A stretch of 64,000 nt of DNA from Micrasema longulum (taxonomy: Eukaryota; Arthropoda; Insecta; Trichoptera; Brachycentridae), in NCBI GenBank assembly GCA_022494885.1, contig JAGVSM010002652.1, positions 1 to 64,000 of the forward strand, in the 5' to 3' direction. This document shows, piece after piece, positions 9,720 to 20,554 of the stretch. Numbering within the stretch: the stretch's first letter is position 1; every line of letters begins with the position of its first letter. Position numbers and translations under genes: made by a program. Under the pieces are notes generated by a model. The model had not been told where the DNA came from, searched no databases, and was given only the letters and a program-made list of their open reading frames with translations.

Positions 9720-10260
9720 TTTATTTATTTATTTTATTTTATTTTATTTTATTTTGTTAGGTAATTCAACAAAGATACATACTAGAAAACATACAATTTA
9801 AAAGCATTCGTCGAAATAATTAAACATGCATATATATCTTCAATTATAGAATTACACAAAATAGATTTATACGTTAAGTTGTAATACATATTTTTTAATA
9901 TTTTTGTTTATACAGGATACAATGCAATAAAAAATAAGTTGTACGTGTGTACTTATTGAATAAGATTTATTCCTAAGAGATTATTCGCAAAAGCTGAGAG
10001 AGTATCATGAAAAATGACAATTTTATTGTTTCGGCAGTATATATTATATTCCCGACACATGCGGGCCGTAGGTGTGTGGTATGTAGCATAACCTTTATTT
10101 AAGATACTGCTGTAAATACTATGCCTTATACACAATTTTATTCAGATAAGATCGACGAAGAGACATAAGGCGAACAGAAATTAGAACAAAACATATTTAT
10201 GAACATCAAATATTATTTCCATTCGATACGTTTTATGATCTCGTAAATAGGTTCGTAAAT
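9720..10260 (-). mobile_element. LINE 3' end with C-terminal coding remnant
   Basis: Read on the minus strand it ends in an (AAAAT)n tail (9720-9760). Upstream, a frame at 10135-9953 encodes YATYHTPTARMCREYN and FHDTLSAFANNL. This matches the conserved 'P-x-x-RM-x-R-x-YN' plus 'D-F-x-F' C-terminus of insect Jockey/CR1-like ORF2 proteins. Stop codons interrupt the frame further upstream, so it is a dead 5'-truncated copy. Confidence 0.7.
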
Positions 10261-10261
10261 C

Positions 10262-10480
10262 ATAAGTCGAATGTTCGGGTTAAGTTGGGGGCCCCGGGTT
10301 TACGGTTACGGAGTCGTGACCTTATGCCTAATGCCGCCACCGCCACCGTGCGTGGCAATAACGGCCCCCGTTAAGGGGTCAATAAAACGGAACACATTCC
10401 GTGGGGGTCTCGAGATTAACTGCCTACTTAAAGGAGCCTTACTGACTTAAACTATGTGCTAGTGACTACTGGCCCGTAGG
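10262..10480. other. GC-rich block of unknown origin
   Basis: A sharp rise in GC with GGGGGCCCCGGG, GCCGCCACCGCCACCG and ACGGCCCCCGTTAAGGGG, bounded by AT-rich DNA on both sides. No complete frame was recognised on either strand. It abuts the 5' end of the minus-strand LINE, so it could be an older part of that LINE's coding region or a separate insertion. Confidence 0.35.
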
Positions 10481-10539
10481 GATGCTAATGTGATAATCGG
10501 TTTTATTATTTTATTTAATTCAGAAAACATTCAGTCGTT

Positions 10540-10725
10540 CTCATTCAGTTGGTTGGACTGCCAACGGTGAAACTGGCGTGTAGGTTTAAGTCCGGCCAGT
10601 GGCAGGAAAAATCCTAGAAAGATTTTTTCCCCATTGGTCTGGGTGGTGTGATGTATTTTCTATGCATTCTTTCCAAATCCTCTTTTCTCGCCTGCTGACA
10701 TGCCTCTAAAATAAAAGCTAAGCGG
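10540..10725 (+). mobile_element. Possible tRNA-headed SINE
   Basis: A tRNA-like region with GTTGGTTGGACTGCCAACGG and a B-box-like GGTTTAAGTCC precedes a ~120-bp body. No second copy and no clear tail was found in this window. The two boxes are correctly ordered and about 35 bp apart. Confidence 0.35.
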
Positions 10726-11179
10726 GTTATTCCTTTTAAAATAATATCGGTTTTAATGTGAAAACATAGACTTGAAATATAGGACTACAATAATTGTGGA
10801 CCGTTTTCAGGAGAAGGTTTTTTATGATAAATAAATAACTACTGCGAGACAAAGAAAAAAGTACTACTTTTTAGAAATTATACTTCCTAACTCGTATACA
10901 ATCAGTGAAATTTGGAAGCAGTGGAACTATTTATTAAAAAATCCAAGGTTTCCGAATTTTCACAAAAACAACATATCTACATATTTTGTGATGGAATTGT
11001 ATAGAAAAGTGTTGGAAATTCAGTATAAATTTACTTTTGCGTGAAATCATTATCAACTTACTATGCACAACACTCCTTCCTCTATCGGTCTTGCTTTGAC
11101 TATTATGCTTTTTTTTCATCTATTCGTATATTTAACACGCCCCTTAATTTATTTAAAAATTTAAATTAAAAATTTAAAA

Positions 11180-11460
11180 ATAAATTAAGACTAATTATTT
11201 CTGGCTGCGATGTACGATCCCACTTGCTATTTAATGATGCTCACACTTACACGCACCTGAACACTTACTTCCACATACACACAAACACACCTATACACTT
11301 ACTTTCATACAAATATACATAAACACACCTTTTTGCTGTACCACAATTTAATATGCATGATTTTTATTTAGAAACTTTGCTGGTCTGTCCTTAAACCGTA
11401 TCTTTTTTATGTTATTATATCATTGTCGACGGTTTGTTTCTGTAAAATAAATAAATAAAC
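11180..11460 (+). mobile_element. LINE 3' UTR with (AATA)n tail
   Basis: Contains CACAC/ACTTAC-rich sequence like the 3' UTR of LINE-F (50960-51060), then an AAATAAATAAATAAAC tail at 11445-11460. No coding remnant was recognised upstream. It is probably a 5'-truncated Jockey-type copy. Confidence 0.5.
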
Positions 11461-11464
11461 TATT

Positions 11465-11955
11465 TTTTGTAAGGTTTATTTTTTATGCCTACATATACAT
11501 ACTGTGGATGCGGGGCATCCCCTGACGGTTTAAAGATAATCTGTATTTCTTTATTAAAAATTACAAAAAATAATTTTAAATAAAAACTATAAATATTCCT
11601 AAAAAGGTCGCAAAAAATGTTCGAGCGCACGTGATAGACAAATTCAAATAATATTTTCAGTATACATACATTCCTACCTACGTGTGCGTATTTCCTAAAT
11701 CAACTGAACATCAAGGTACCTTGGCCTTTAAACCTGGATACTACTCTTCATTTTGAGTCCAGTCCTATTACAAATGTTCGAATTTCGGCACACGGGCATT
11801 AAGATTCATAACGTTGTCATATCGTTCTACAAGACTCGTAAAGACAAGAGCATCCAACTCGTGTGACGCAAAGAAAAAACAACCCTAATAACGTATAGCA
11901 TAAAGATTTAAATAGCGTATTATTGAGATATAATGTGTTCCTTCTTTAACAAAAT
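11465..11955. other. Unassigned
   Basis: AT-rich with no frame longer than expected by chance and no match noticed to other parts of the window. Confidence 0.35.
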
Positions 11956-11959
11956 GGTT

Positions 11960-12097
11960 CTTCAAGGCGACTCTTTTTGACTCGATGGCAACTCTTAGGT
12001 AAAAATCCTGAAAAAGGAAGTTGAGTGTAGATTAGTCGGCCTTGTAGTGTAGTGGTTGGTATTTACTTGCCTTGTTTGAGGTTCCAAGTTCAATTAA
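11960..12097 (+). mobile_element. SINE-A head with 5' extension, truncated
   Basis: About 75 bp of the extension also seen at 5400-5480, then a SINE-A head (GTCGGCCTTGTAGTGTAGTG) that stops within the B-box region. SINE-C begins directly at 12098, so the SINE-A copy was cut short by, or joined to, that insertion. Confidence 0.65.
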
Positions 12098-12292
12098 TCG
12101 GGTTTTGGTCCTGTGGCTAGTGTCTCGGACTCACGGACCAAAGGTCTATGGTTTGAATCTCACTCTACCCCAACTTAATTCCATTTTCTAATAGTGAGTT
12201 ATATACAACTCGTTGAAAATGGCCCTCAAAATGAAATATTTGGGTAAATCATAAAAACGCAAATATTTCTTTCTTAAAAAAAAAAAAAAAAA
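12098..12292 (+). mobile_element. SINE-C, full length with poly(A)
   Basis: The head is TTTTGGTCCTGTGGCTAGTG with B-box-like GGTTTGAATCTC. The body holds ACCCCAACTTAATTCC and AATAGTGAGTTATATACAAC, with GGGTAAATCAT near the end. It closes in a run of about 17 A. Order and length match 26077-26266. Confidence 0.85.
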
Positions 12293-12294
12293 TT

Positions 12295-12865
12295 CTGGTA
12301 GGGTCAACGTGAATATTTTGACTTTGTTCCGACTGTCACACAACTGTTCTAACTTTGAACATGACACATGTTTTTGTTAAATTTGCTTGTACCGTACTTT
12401 TCGCTGCCATTCTCGGTTATTTCAGATTCCGGAAACAGTTTTTTTTTTTTTCTTAAATGGGATAAAGAAACCGGCTATTAGAATAACACGTTATCTACTC
12501 TCAGACTTGTAGATTTCTTCTGCACGTCTCTACAAGTGTCTGGCGACACAATAAAGGTGGCGAACACTTAACTAAAATACCGTCGGAAGAGCGATGACCG
12601 TAGTTAAAATTTTAGCGACGGCACAACGCAACGGTTTATTTATTTATTTTATTCATTCCGCTTTGTACTAATTAAAAGATTCTCGTTTAATTAAACGTGA
12701 GTGGTACGAGCAATAGACAAATGTAGAAATTAAGCACTAAAACATACCGAAGAATTTGTTAGTAAATTGAGATTATCTTAGTAGGGTACTAGTCTTTCGT
12801 GGTGAAACAATATATTAATCAACAATGTTCAAGATATATTAAATATATTTATCAACAATGTACAA
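12295..12865. other. Unassigned
   Basis: No gene. TTTATTTATTTTATTCATT at 12638 looks like the reversed tail of a LINE, but no coding remnant follows. At 12809-12860 the word ATCAACAATGTTCAAGA recurs with one change ~40 bp later. Confidence 0.35.
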
Positions 12866-12869
12866 GACC

Positions 12870-13500
12870 ACATTTCAAAGAAAAATCTGTGGATTTATTT
12901 TGCGAATATCTAAGCCATTTAAAAGCTCGAAGATTGCAATTACATTGTCTAAATCATTTTTCGTAGTTTGCTTGAATTTAATTCTATAATATGGTCTGGT
13001 AATTATAATATTCATATAACGCGGATTGAATCAGTGAAACGTAAATGTTCAAAATCGTTAATAGTTAGAATCGGATCAAACACTTTCATAATCAACTATT
13101 ATGATCGTCTAGAGTACTTTCATATCTTAAGTTTAGAATTCAGAAAGATTTTGGCTGGTTTGATATTTTTACCCAAATCGATATCTAACTGTATAGATGC
13201 CCATGATATCCTTGCTCAGATAACCCTTAATGTACCTCGCCGTAATTTGCGTACCAATCCTGTCTTTGCTGTGGGAAATTATAAAACTAACATTGGATTC
13301 TTTTCCCCTCTGCAAAGGATCCTAAGAACAGCGAACGAAATCTCACTAAACGGTACTGTCGATGTGTTTCTACAGCAAAGGCAAGCATTTAAGAATCAAG
13401 CGGTGTTGTCACTCCTGATTCGCGATGACATACTTGTCATGTCCGCTTAGATTATGCCATAATTATACCTTTGTAAATTTAAAATTGTTTAGACTAAGTG
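12870..13500 (+). mobile_element. Jockey-like LINE ORF2 C-terminal remnant
   Basis: Fragments RKICGFILRISKPFKSSKI (12885-12945) and LEFNSIIWSGNYN followed by ITRIESVKRKC (from 12970) match the thumb region after the reverse transcriptase of Jockey/CR1-like elements, usually 'LEYNSIIWNP…IERVQ-K'. The frame stays open to 13450 and includes ILAQITLNVPRRNLRTNPVF and ILRTANEISLNG, the expected C-terminal blocks. The catalytic reverse-transcriptase core is missing and the frame is broken between the two fragments. AATAAATAC follows the stop. Confidence 0.85.
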
Positions 13501-13554
13501 TTACTTTATAATAAATACTCAAGAATGCCAATCTGTTAGGGCTTTCATAAGCCT

Positions 13555-13790
13555 GTTGATTGGCTTAAAAAAATGTTTTCAGTGTGTCCAAATGTTTGTA
13601 GATAGGCTGAATTTCCTACCTTGGGAGTTATTTAGATTTAAATTTGTTGCAACAGAGAGGGAATTTTTTTTCGAGAACGGAATATGGGAGTCTAGGCATT
13701 TACATGGCTTAATACCTGTCTCTGGCTGGTTTTAGCGGCCACATTATACACTGTGCAACATTCACCATTCTGCCTATGTTCAAATACGTA
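13555..13790 (+). repeat. Family E, boundary-spanning partial
   Basis: Starts in the last third of a unit (TGTCCAAATGTTTGTAGA), crosses the boundary (CTTGGGAGTTATTTAGATTT) and enters the next unit (GCAACAGAGAGGGAA), ending after CATTCTGCCTATGTTC. It is thus a circular permutation of the unit, like 26270-26445. Confidence 0.7.
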
Positions 13791-13799
13791 TGAATATAA

Positions 13800-14380
13800 A
13801 ATTATAAATTATTTTTGTAAATTGAATGTAATAATCCTCAAGGGTTAGTAAATATTTTTTTCAAATAAAAAAAAAAAAATATACACATATAAGTATATAT
13901 TCTTTAACTTTTTTCTTTGTAAATGAAAAAAAAGAAACCTGCTGACAAGCCGGTTTTGCGGTTTAGTGGGTTTCACTATTTTTTCTTTTATATTTTCTAT
14001 CCATGTATTTATCGTCTTAAATAAAAAAAAAATATTTGTGTAGTTGATAGTTTAACGTTAATATGTTTTTCTCACACGATTATGTTACAAGGATGCTCAT
14101 CGAATAAAGGTCACAACAATTGTGTGGGGGTATTTTTGGTGTAAACAGGCTAATAAATCTTTAGGAAAAAATGGGCCGAACGAAAAAATTCAAAGAAAGG
14201 AGAGCCAAAACGAAATTTATCGCTGTCTTGAAAATTTCATAAAATTATTTAAAACCAAATAAAAAATTAATTGATACATGTTTAAAGGACGCTAACACTG
14301 GGTTAAGATGTATGTAGTGGCTGGCTTGTATTACCAAATTTGCAAACAAAATTGATTTTTCAACCATAATACATATTACA
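13800..14380. other. Unassigned
   Basis: AT-rich. Contains a 23-codon frame at 14171-14242 discussed in the findings, but no supported gene. Confidence 0.3.
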
Positions 14381-14384
14381 AATT

Positions 14385-14530
14385 ACAACATTGATGGAGA
14401 ATATTTCAGAGAAATAAATATGAAAGTCTAGGCATTTACAGGTTGGCTGGTTTAAGTGGCCACTTAACATACTGTGTAACATTCACCATTTTGCCTACGT
14501 TTGAACATCCATATTTCTTCAACTCGTCCA
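14385..14530 (+). repeat. Family E, short partial
   Basis: Carries AAGTCTAGGCATTTACAGG, GGCTGGTTTAAGTGGCCACT, GTGTAACATTCACCATTTTG and a CTTCAACTCGTCCATTTGTT block. Both ends lie inside the unit. The CTTATGACCTGTC word is deleted. Confidence 0.65.
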
Positions 14531-14668
14531 TTTGTTCATTTTAATTACTATAGTGGACATAGGCCACTGTGATACAAGTAAATACAGTTTTGGCTACCAT
14601 TTGTGTTTGCTTTATTATATTTATATATTAAAAATAAAACAGGCGTCTCTCTCTTAAAGAATTAACAG

Positions 14669-14780
14669 CATCATCATTTTCGTTTCCACACCCAGTGGGA
14701 CATAGGGCACTGTATTGGTATACCAATAATGCAGCGTATTTCAATAATCTGTTACATAACGGTAAAGTGATCATAAGGTA
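14669..14780 (-). mobile_element. SINE-A, 3' half (split copy)
   Basis: On the minus strand this is the tail half of SINE-A. It holds the ATGATGATG tail, a GTGGGACATAGGGCACTG block, and the GTATACCAAT word also seen at 1320. The 5' half resumes at 14938 beyond an inserted SINE-B. Confidence 0.75.
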
Positions 14781-14781
14781 A

Positions 14782-14937
14782 GGCAGCCTCCGTGGCGTAG
14801 TGGTTAAGACGGTTTCATGTTTGATTTCCGGTGAGAACACGAATATTGAAAATGTGATCTTTATTAAACCTGGGTGTTCTGTGTTGTAATTCACCACTGT
14901 AATTGGGTCTCCTGGTTTGTTCTGGTGCAAAAAAAAC
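14782..14937 (+). mobile_element. SINE-B inserted in SINE-A
   Basis: Head GGCAGCCTCCGTGGCGTAGT with GTGGTTAAGAC, B-box-like GATTTCCGG, body ending TGTTCTGGTGC and a poly(A) of eight. It lies opposite in strand to the SINE-A it interrupts, so SINE-B jumped after SINE-A at this locus. Confidence 0.8.
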
Positions 14938-15085
14938 AGTACGCTTTAGGTACCAATCCAGGGATTGTAAAATATTGCAGTGAAATATCACAACCTCAAG
15001 CATGATTGGCAAATGCGTCATCCTCCACACCACGAGACGGACTTATCTCTACTCGATTTCCTTTTCCAGTGACCTAATTCGTTTT
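14938..15085 (-). mobile_element. SINE-A, 5' half plus extension (split copy)
   Basis: Continues the split copy: TTAGGTACCAATCCAGGGAT, then the degraded head, ending GTGTGGAGG/CGTCTCGTGG on the minus strand. It is followed by AAGTAGAGATAA- and AAAGGAAATCG-type words that match the 5' extension at 5400 and 11960. This is the third copy carrying that module. Confidence 0.65.
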
Positions 15086-15609
15086 GTAAATTGATTCATA
15101 TCGTATGAGAACAAATATGGTTTTAATCGCGTTAGAATGAGATGCATATATGACGAACGAACGAACTTACGAAACGAGAATTACGAGAGAAGCTAGTCGG
15201 AAACGCTCATCCAAGATTCTGATTCTATTTTATACACAGAGCTGTATTCTTCATCCGCCAGGGCACAGAGAAAACATTAATTTAAGTAAATTTAACTTAA
15301 CGTTTTTCTATGCAACTGGCCGTTAGCGGTACGTCTGTAGAAGCATAAACTTAAATTATATTTGAGTAACATCTCATGTCACTATGTTATTCAAAATGCA
15401 AACTGCGCTGTTGAGAACATTGGACGCGGTCATGTTTTCTCAATTTGTAATTATAATTTCACGGTAATTAGTTTAGTAAAAACATAACAACGCCAACGGA
15501 CGCCATGTTGGAATGTTTACTGCATCTGGAATAAGTGCGCTATAAAACTGCAATTTTGTTTAGCGTCAGCCACATAAACAATATTAGTAACGGAAACTCT
15601 CTAGAAGTT

Positions 15610-15695
15610 TTGTCCACTCGCACAGTGCAGTGGTTAGCGAAGATTATCACGCAAAAGATACCCTGTTCAAAACCAAGGTTATGTTTTTCATATCG
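15610..15695 (+). mobile_element. Possible SINE head
   Basis: GCACAGTGCAGTGGTTAGCG resembles an A box and CTGTTCAAAACCAAGG a decayed B box ~40 bp later. No tail was found. Confidence 0.3.
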
Positions 15696-15869
15696 ACTGC
15701 GTTTATTTATTTGGGAAAACAATAACAGTTTTTACATACAGCGCATTTAAAAAATAAGAGTACATATTTCAAATGTATTTTCATATTAAGACACATATTA
15801 TAGCAAAATAATAACGTATCGCTAACTCTATGAGGCCAAGAGCCATGTGTTGAGTTGAGATACTTATTT

Positions 15870-16200
15870 CAAGGGATTCAAAGAAAAAACAATGAGAAGA
15901 AACTGTAAGAGAAATAAAATACAATTAATCTAAGTTAACTTAAATAACATCTTAAAAAATAATTATACATCACAGTAAGAAAAGATATGTAATAATAAAA
16001 GATTTTTAATAACGTTATAGGCGTTTCTTGAAGGTGACAAAAGGAAGAGCATTTTTTATGTGAGGAAGTTGTTTATTCCGGAGTCTAGCACTTTGATAGA
16101 CCACGATCAGTGAAATTACATTACTTCACGTACCTGAAACCGTTAAAAAGACCGTGGGTCTTCCTATCGGTTTCACTCCTATAAAGAAAGATTGTTTTTT
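15870..16200 (-). mobile_element. LINE-U C-terminal remnant (L2/CR1-like)
   Basis: The minus strand near 16110-16025 encodes VYQSARLRNKQLPHIKNALP and FVTFKKRL followed by a stop. This is the familiar 'S-x-RLWN-x-LP-x-x-IK-x-A-x-S-x-x-TFKKRLK' ending of CR1/L2 ORF2, with W changed to R. A-rich sequence lies downstream (left). No upstream coding is retained. Confidence 0.7.
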
Positions 16201-16580
16201 TCAATAAACGAGTTACTTTTAAAAAAAATTTAGTTTCATATATCGCGATTTTTATTAAATTTAAATCTACTACTTTCACTGTTAGATCGGCAAATTATAT
16301 GGAGGGCCATTGTCGGATACTGAAATTAATTCTCATGACCATGTATCACAATAGCCATGCCCATTTAAGTAATTTTAAAAAACTTTGGATTATTTTATAA
16401 TTACCGTTAATTTTAAATTTCCTGACTCCAACGCCCTTCTTATAAGTCACCAAAATATAAATCCCATAATCATGCACGTAGCACCGCTTATTTAAAAGAT
16501 ATTAACTACATAAATTTAATCAAGTCACTGTGGAAGGATTGTTACTAAGTTTGGCAATTTCAACACCGAGGGTTAGCAAC

Positions 16581-16935
16581 ACTATTCAATTCAATTCAAT
16601 TCATTTATTTAAATATAACATATACATTACAAACATACATTCAATACGTACATATTATAAAAAAAAGAAAAAAATACACAAAAGAGACTCATGTCAAAGT
16701 AGTAGGAGAATCCTGCTCCGGAAAACCCCTTCGGATACATGGAACAGATCAATATCCAGAGCGATGTTGTTCAGCATAGCGGTAGCCCTTCCAACAGGCA
16801 TAACCATAGGCAAGTTGTTCCTGTATATCGGAATATGAAACAATCTTTGCTGACGCTGTTTTAGGTAATTATCAGGAACATTCAAACCAATGCTCCTCAT
16901 AATCTCAGACTTGAGTTCAATTCGGTGCAAGAAGG
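16581..16935 (-). mobile_element. LINE-G 3' end, copy 1
   Basis: Minus-strand frame 16930-16694 encodes MRSIGLNVPDNYLKQRQQRL, FHIPIYRNNLPMVMPVGRA and TAMLNNIALDIDLFHVSEGV, the C-terminus of an insect Jockey/CR1-like ORF2. The tail is a repeat of TTGAA units (ATTCAATTCAATTCAATTCA on the plus strand). The copy at 50190-50578 shares this tail and coding end. Confidence 0.8.
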
Positions 16936-18217
16936 TGACACACGGTCAAACTTTTTGAGTTTAAAAAACTTTTCTTAAAATCTTTAAATTCGTTTGGTCA
17001 TCATTTTTTTTTGTTTTCAATTTCAGCTTGTGAGTTTTGAGAATTTTCTTAATATTTTATCAAAAGAAGTTTACCGAATTTAGAATTTGTCTTTTATGAA
17101 AAAATAATATTCTTGTTGTTTTCTAAGTAACAAAACATGAATACTATTTTCATTGGTTTTTCGGGCTTGTAGAGGACACATCTGTTCAGATATAAATTTT
17201 CATCGTATGTGAAATAAATTTCTTTACCTGTATGTAGATAAACTGTCAAAATATATCGCAGATTATCAAACGATGGTGCGCGATTGTAGAATTAAGAAAC
17301 ATAAATGACAACTGAAATTTCTTTCATATTTAAACATTTTGTTATACATCCCTTTGATTGTGTCTTCTTTTAACATTACCAGACATGATCTTTCTTGGCC
17401 GCCCTCAAATCAATCAAAATAATTTGAATAAAAGCTATACGTTGAAGCAAGGGCAGACACAGTCAAGGCTGAACAAATATTGAGGACTTCCGGGATGAAG
17501 ACACTGAAGATTATAGCATGCAAATAAAATAATGGACACCGTCAGACTCCTCTAAATTGCACTACTCAATCAGTCTCACAAGACTCGTCCTCGTTAGGAC
17601 AGGAACAGTTAGGAATCGACTTCACAGGAGGAACAATCTAGAGAATATACCACATAGGTCTATAATAGCAAGAAAGTAGATGAAGAAGATGAAAAAAAGA
17701 TTATAAAAATATTTAAATATAAATTATATAAGTAATACAATGTTACAGATGTCATCCAATACAGAATATAATAAAATAAGTACATTAAAACTTTTAGAAA
17801 ATAAGACAAGTCGATCCCTCGTCTAAGGTTTCTGGTCAAATCTTCACACAGAACAATGTCTTTCATTCACCAGCAACTCCTGACCAAAAACCATGGCAAT
17901 GCATTTGTACTCATATTTAGTTTAATAATATTATAACAATATAATGAGTCTGACACGGTTAACGAGCGATAATAATATGATAGCCCGCGTATCAGAACAA
18001 AAATCCGCCATTGTTTTTTTTGTGCATATTGCTTTATATGCATTAACATTATAGCACATTTTACGTAATTAAATCAACTTAATTCATACTAATGTTATGT
18101 CATTACGCGTGCTCAAAGTGACGTTACAAACGAACTTCAAGTTTCGTATCTGCGCATGCGTTAGCTATGCCTTTATTATATTATATTTCCCTTTAACGCA
18201 CGATTAACCGGTATTGG
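16936..18217. other. Unassigned, possible retroposon tail
   Basis: No gene. At 17570-17700 a moderately GC-rich block (GACTCGTCCTCGTTAGGACA) runs into GATGAAGAAGATGAAAAAAA, which could be the microsatellite tail of an RTE-type retroposon. No second copy was seen. GCGCATGCGT occurs at 18152 and again at 18984, on either side of the MITE that follows. Confidence 0.35.
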
Positions 18218-18906
18218 GGCTGTAGTCTGGTAAAACGAACGCAAAATTAGGAAACCATACGATTTTGACATTTTGAAATGAAACAAATTAATTAGATAAA
18301 AACAATAATTTGTAAAGGTATTTTATCAAAAAATACAATTAAAAGTTTTATGTAACTAAAATATAATTAATTTTAGACCGGCATATTACGCCATTTCAAA
18401 TTTAGACTAAACTAAGGTATCTATGATTTCAATAAAGATTAAGTATTGAACAAAAATTTGTAACAATAATTTAAAGATAATAAATTAAACATGAAAGTGG
18501 CTGCAACCAAATATTATTATTTTGTTTTTAAAAAGAAATACAAGCATTTTAAATCACATTCATTTTTGTGACATTTTCTTTTATTTCTACTTAAAATTAT
18601 GCCTTCGGTAATACTTTAAAAAAAATAATATTGAAATACTTTAGATGAAACCTTTTTTAATAGAATTGTATTCTCTTTTTTTTGAAAAAAAAAAGTTACT
18701 TCTGGTTGTAATATTTAATTTAAAACAATATCTTATTGACTTTTTTATAACCTTCAGACCAGACTTACTGAAAACGATTAGAGCGAAATTATTGTTTTTA
18801 TCTATTTAATTTTTTTATTATTGCGCGATTGAAAAAAAACATTCGTTTTAAAATGGCAAAATCGTATGATTTCCCAATTTTGCGTTCGTTTTACCAGACT
18901 ACAGCC
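18218..18906. mobile_element. Long-TIR MITE (family S), copy 1
   Basis: TIRs of ~65 bp: left GGCTGTAGTCTGGTAAAACG, followed by AACGCAAAATT, with the complement at the right ending CGTTTTACCAGACTACAGCC. The interior has no transposase. The interior matches 24940-25350. Superfamily was not assigned, because the flanks show no obvious duplication. The open frame at 18829-19020 is a by-product of the TIR. Confidence 0.8.
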
Positions 18907-19128
18907 TTAAGCGTAGTCTATCTCGCTCGAATCACGGTTTTAGCGGATATGGTATTATTCATACAAATTCAGGATAAAAAATTGCGCATGCGTAGACAAG
19001 ATGAGAAAATCGTCTGCTAGAATTGATCTCGCTAGATCTTTTGGCGTTAGTATTGAATATGATATTGTACAAGTATAACGTTGCAATGAATCCCTGTTTC
19101 TTTGTATTACATATTTTGACTATCAATT

Positions 19129-19548
19129 GAACGTAGTTATGCAGAAAGCAGCCAGCCATAGAAAAGTGAAACTTAGATAATAGCACTTTGGTGAAAAGGG
19201 TGAATAATCGAATCTACACAACAGTAGGAATGTTTTTGACTTTTAACAAATGATAAAAAATGAATACATTAGTATTTAGTATTTCAAACAAGAATCTAAT
19301 TAAGTATTTGACCACGCTTTAACTATTTTAAAAGAACCGTAAAATTTTTCTAGTAGGTGTTTTCTGCAAAATGAGAAATGCCGCTTTTGTGATCGACGCT
19401 ATTTTCAGAAAGCGATCATTACAGTTTTTTGTATAAAAGCGGCCTTGCTGTTTTTAACGAAATATAGATTTGACCTTTCTGCACTTGATAACACGAAAAT
19501 CTCATTTTTTGAAATTGTGGACTGGCTGCTTTCTGCATAACTACGTTC
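19129..19548. mobile_element. MITE (family T)
   Basis: TIRs of ~31 bp: left GAACGTAGTTATGCAGAAAG followed by CAGCCAG, and its complement at the right. AATT lies on both flanks. Inside, at 19380-19443, GCCGCTTTT pairs with AAAAGCGGC, and GCGATC pairs with GATCG-type sequence, so the interior can fold into a nested hairpin. No coding capacity. Confidence 0.75.
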
Positions 19549-20355
19549 AATTACTAATTTATTTTCACATATTTTTAGAGGTCTTATTTTTCAAAATTCT
19601 TATTAATATATATTATATATTTTAAACATAACATTATGTAGGTTTTCTCTTTATTGTTATATAGAAAATTAAATATGTTTTTGTTTTATTTATTATTTCT
19701 CTGCACGATTTGGCCATTTTACTGGAATAGAATTTATTATTTTTATTATTATTATTTACTTGGCAGTGCATTGCACTTATGGCACATACTAAGAAACCGC
19801 CCCTGTTTTTATTTTGTCTAAACATGGAAAAAACAACTGATAATATTGTAGAAATTCCAACAAGGGATTCATAAAACAGTTTTCCAAGCCCTGCTCTGGT
19901 GTCTAGATTGTTCAGTCCAAGCAGTTCGGACAGCTGATGTGCTCAGCTTGCGGCGAAATATTTCTAAAATGTCCCGAGGTATTCTAAACATTCCCGGATT
20001 TCGTCACAAATTGAGATGAGTAATGGACTTGTATCAATGCCAATTTTTCAACATCATAACGAAGCATTCTATATAAGTGAACATTATTCAAACTAATGGC
20101 TGTTTTTAATGTTACCACAAACTTTTTTTATATTATCTTTTATATTATTCTTCTAAATGCGAGAATCGGAAGCCCATCTAATGCTGCCGTTTTACACGAA
20201 TATTGCAGAAAGTCAATTTTCTGTATGACTCGTTCAGTACTGCTTTCATTTGGTAATTTCAGGCGTACTGCTTTTTTCATAATTGGTAATTTAAAAAAAA
20301 TCGAAAAGTTTGAAAGTTGAATAAATTACTGTATTTTTTACTCCAAGTTTTCTTT
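19549..20355. other. Unassigned
   Basis: AT-rich. The frame at 20096-20320 is F/I-rich and resembles no known protein. Confidence 0.35.
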
Positions 20356-20359
20356 ATTA

Positions 20360-20424
20360 CCTTGTAGTTAATAGTTAAAGTTAGTATATCACCTCCTTTA
20401 TATAACAGCAACTGAAGAACTTTT
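20360..20424 (+). mobile_element. LINE-O fragment, cut by SINE-B
   Basis: Matches 21555-21605: GTTAGTATATCACCTCC and TAACAGCAACTGAAGAACT. It lies upstream of the main LINE-O copy but carries a later part of the gene, so it is a separate fragment. Confidence 0.6.
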
Positions 20425-20485
20425 TTTTGCACCACAACAGACCAGGAGGCTTAATTACAGTGGTGATTTATAAATATTATCACAA
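20425..20485 (-). mobile_element. SINE-B 3' end fragment
   Basis: TTTTTTGCACCACAACAGAC is the reversed SINE-B tail, followed by AATTACAGTGGTGA as in the copy at 14782-14937. Confidence 0.6.
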
Positions 20486-20554
20486 TAAAACTGTATAAAA
20501 AATTGTACACATAATTAATAAGAATCTACCCGGAAGAATTCAAAACTGCAATAA

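Noticed and set aside
18829..19020. A small gene starting MKKNIRFKMAKSYDF
   Set aside because: Its first half is the MITE TIR read through, and it crosses the element edge.
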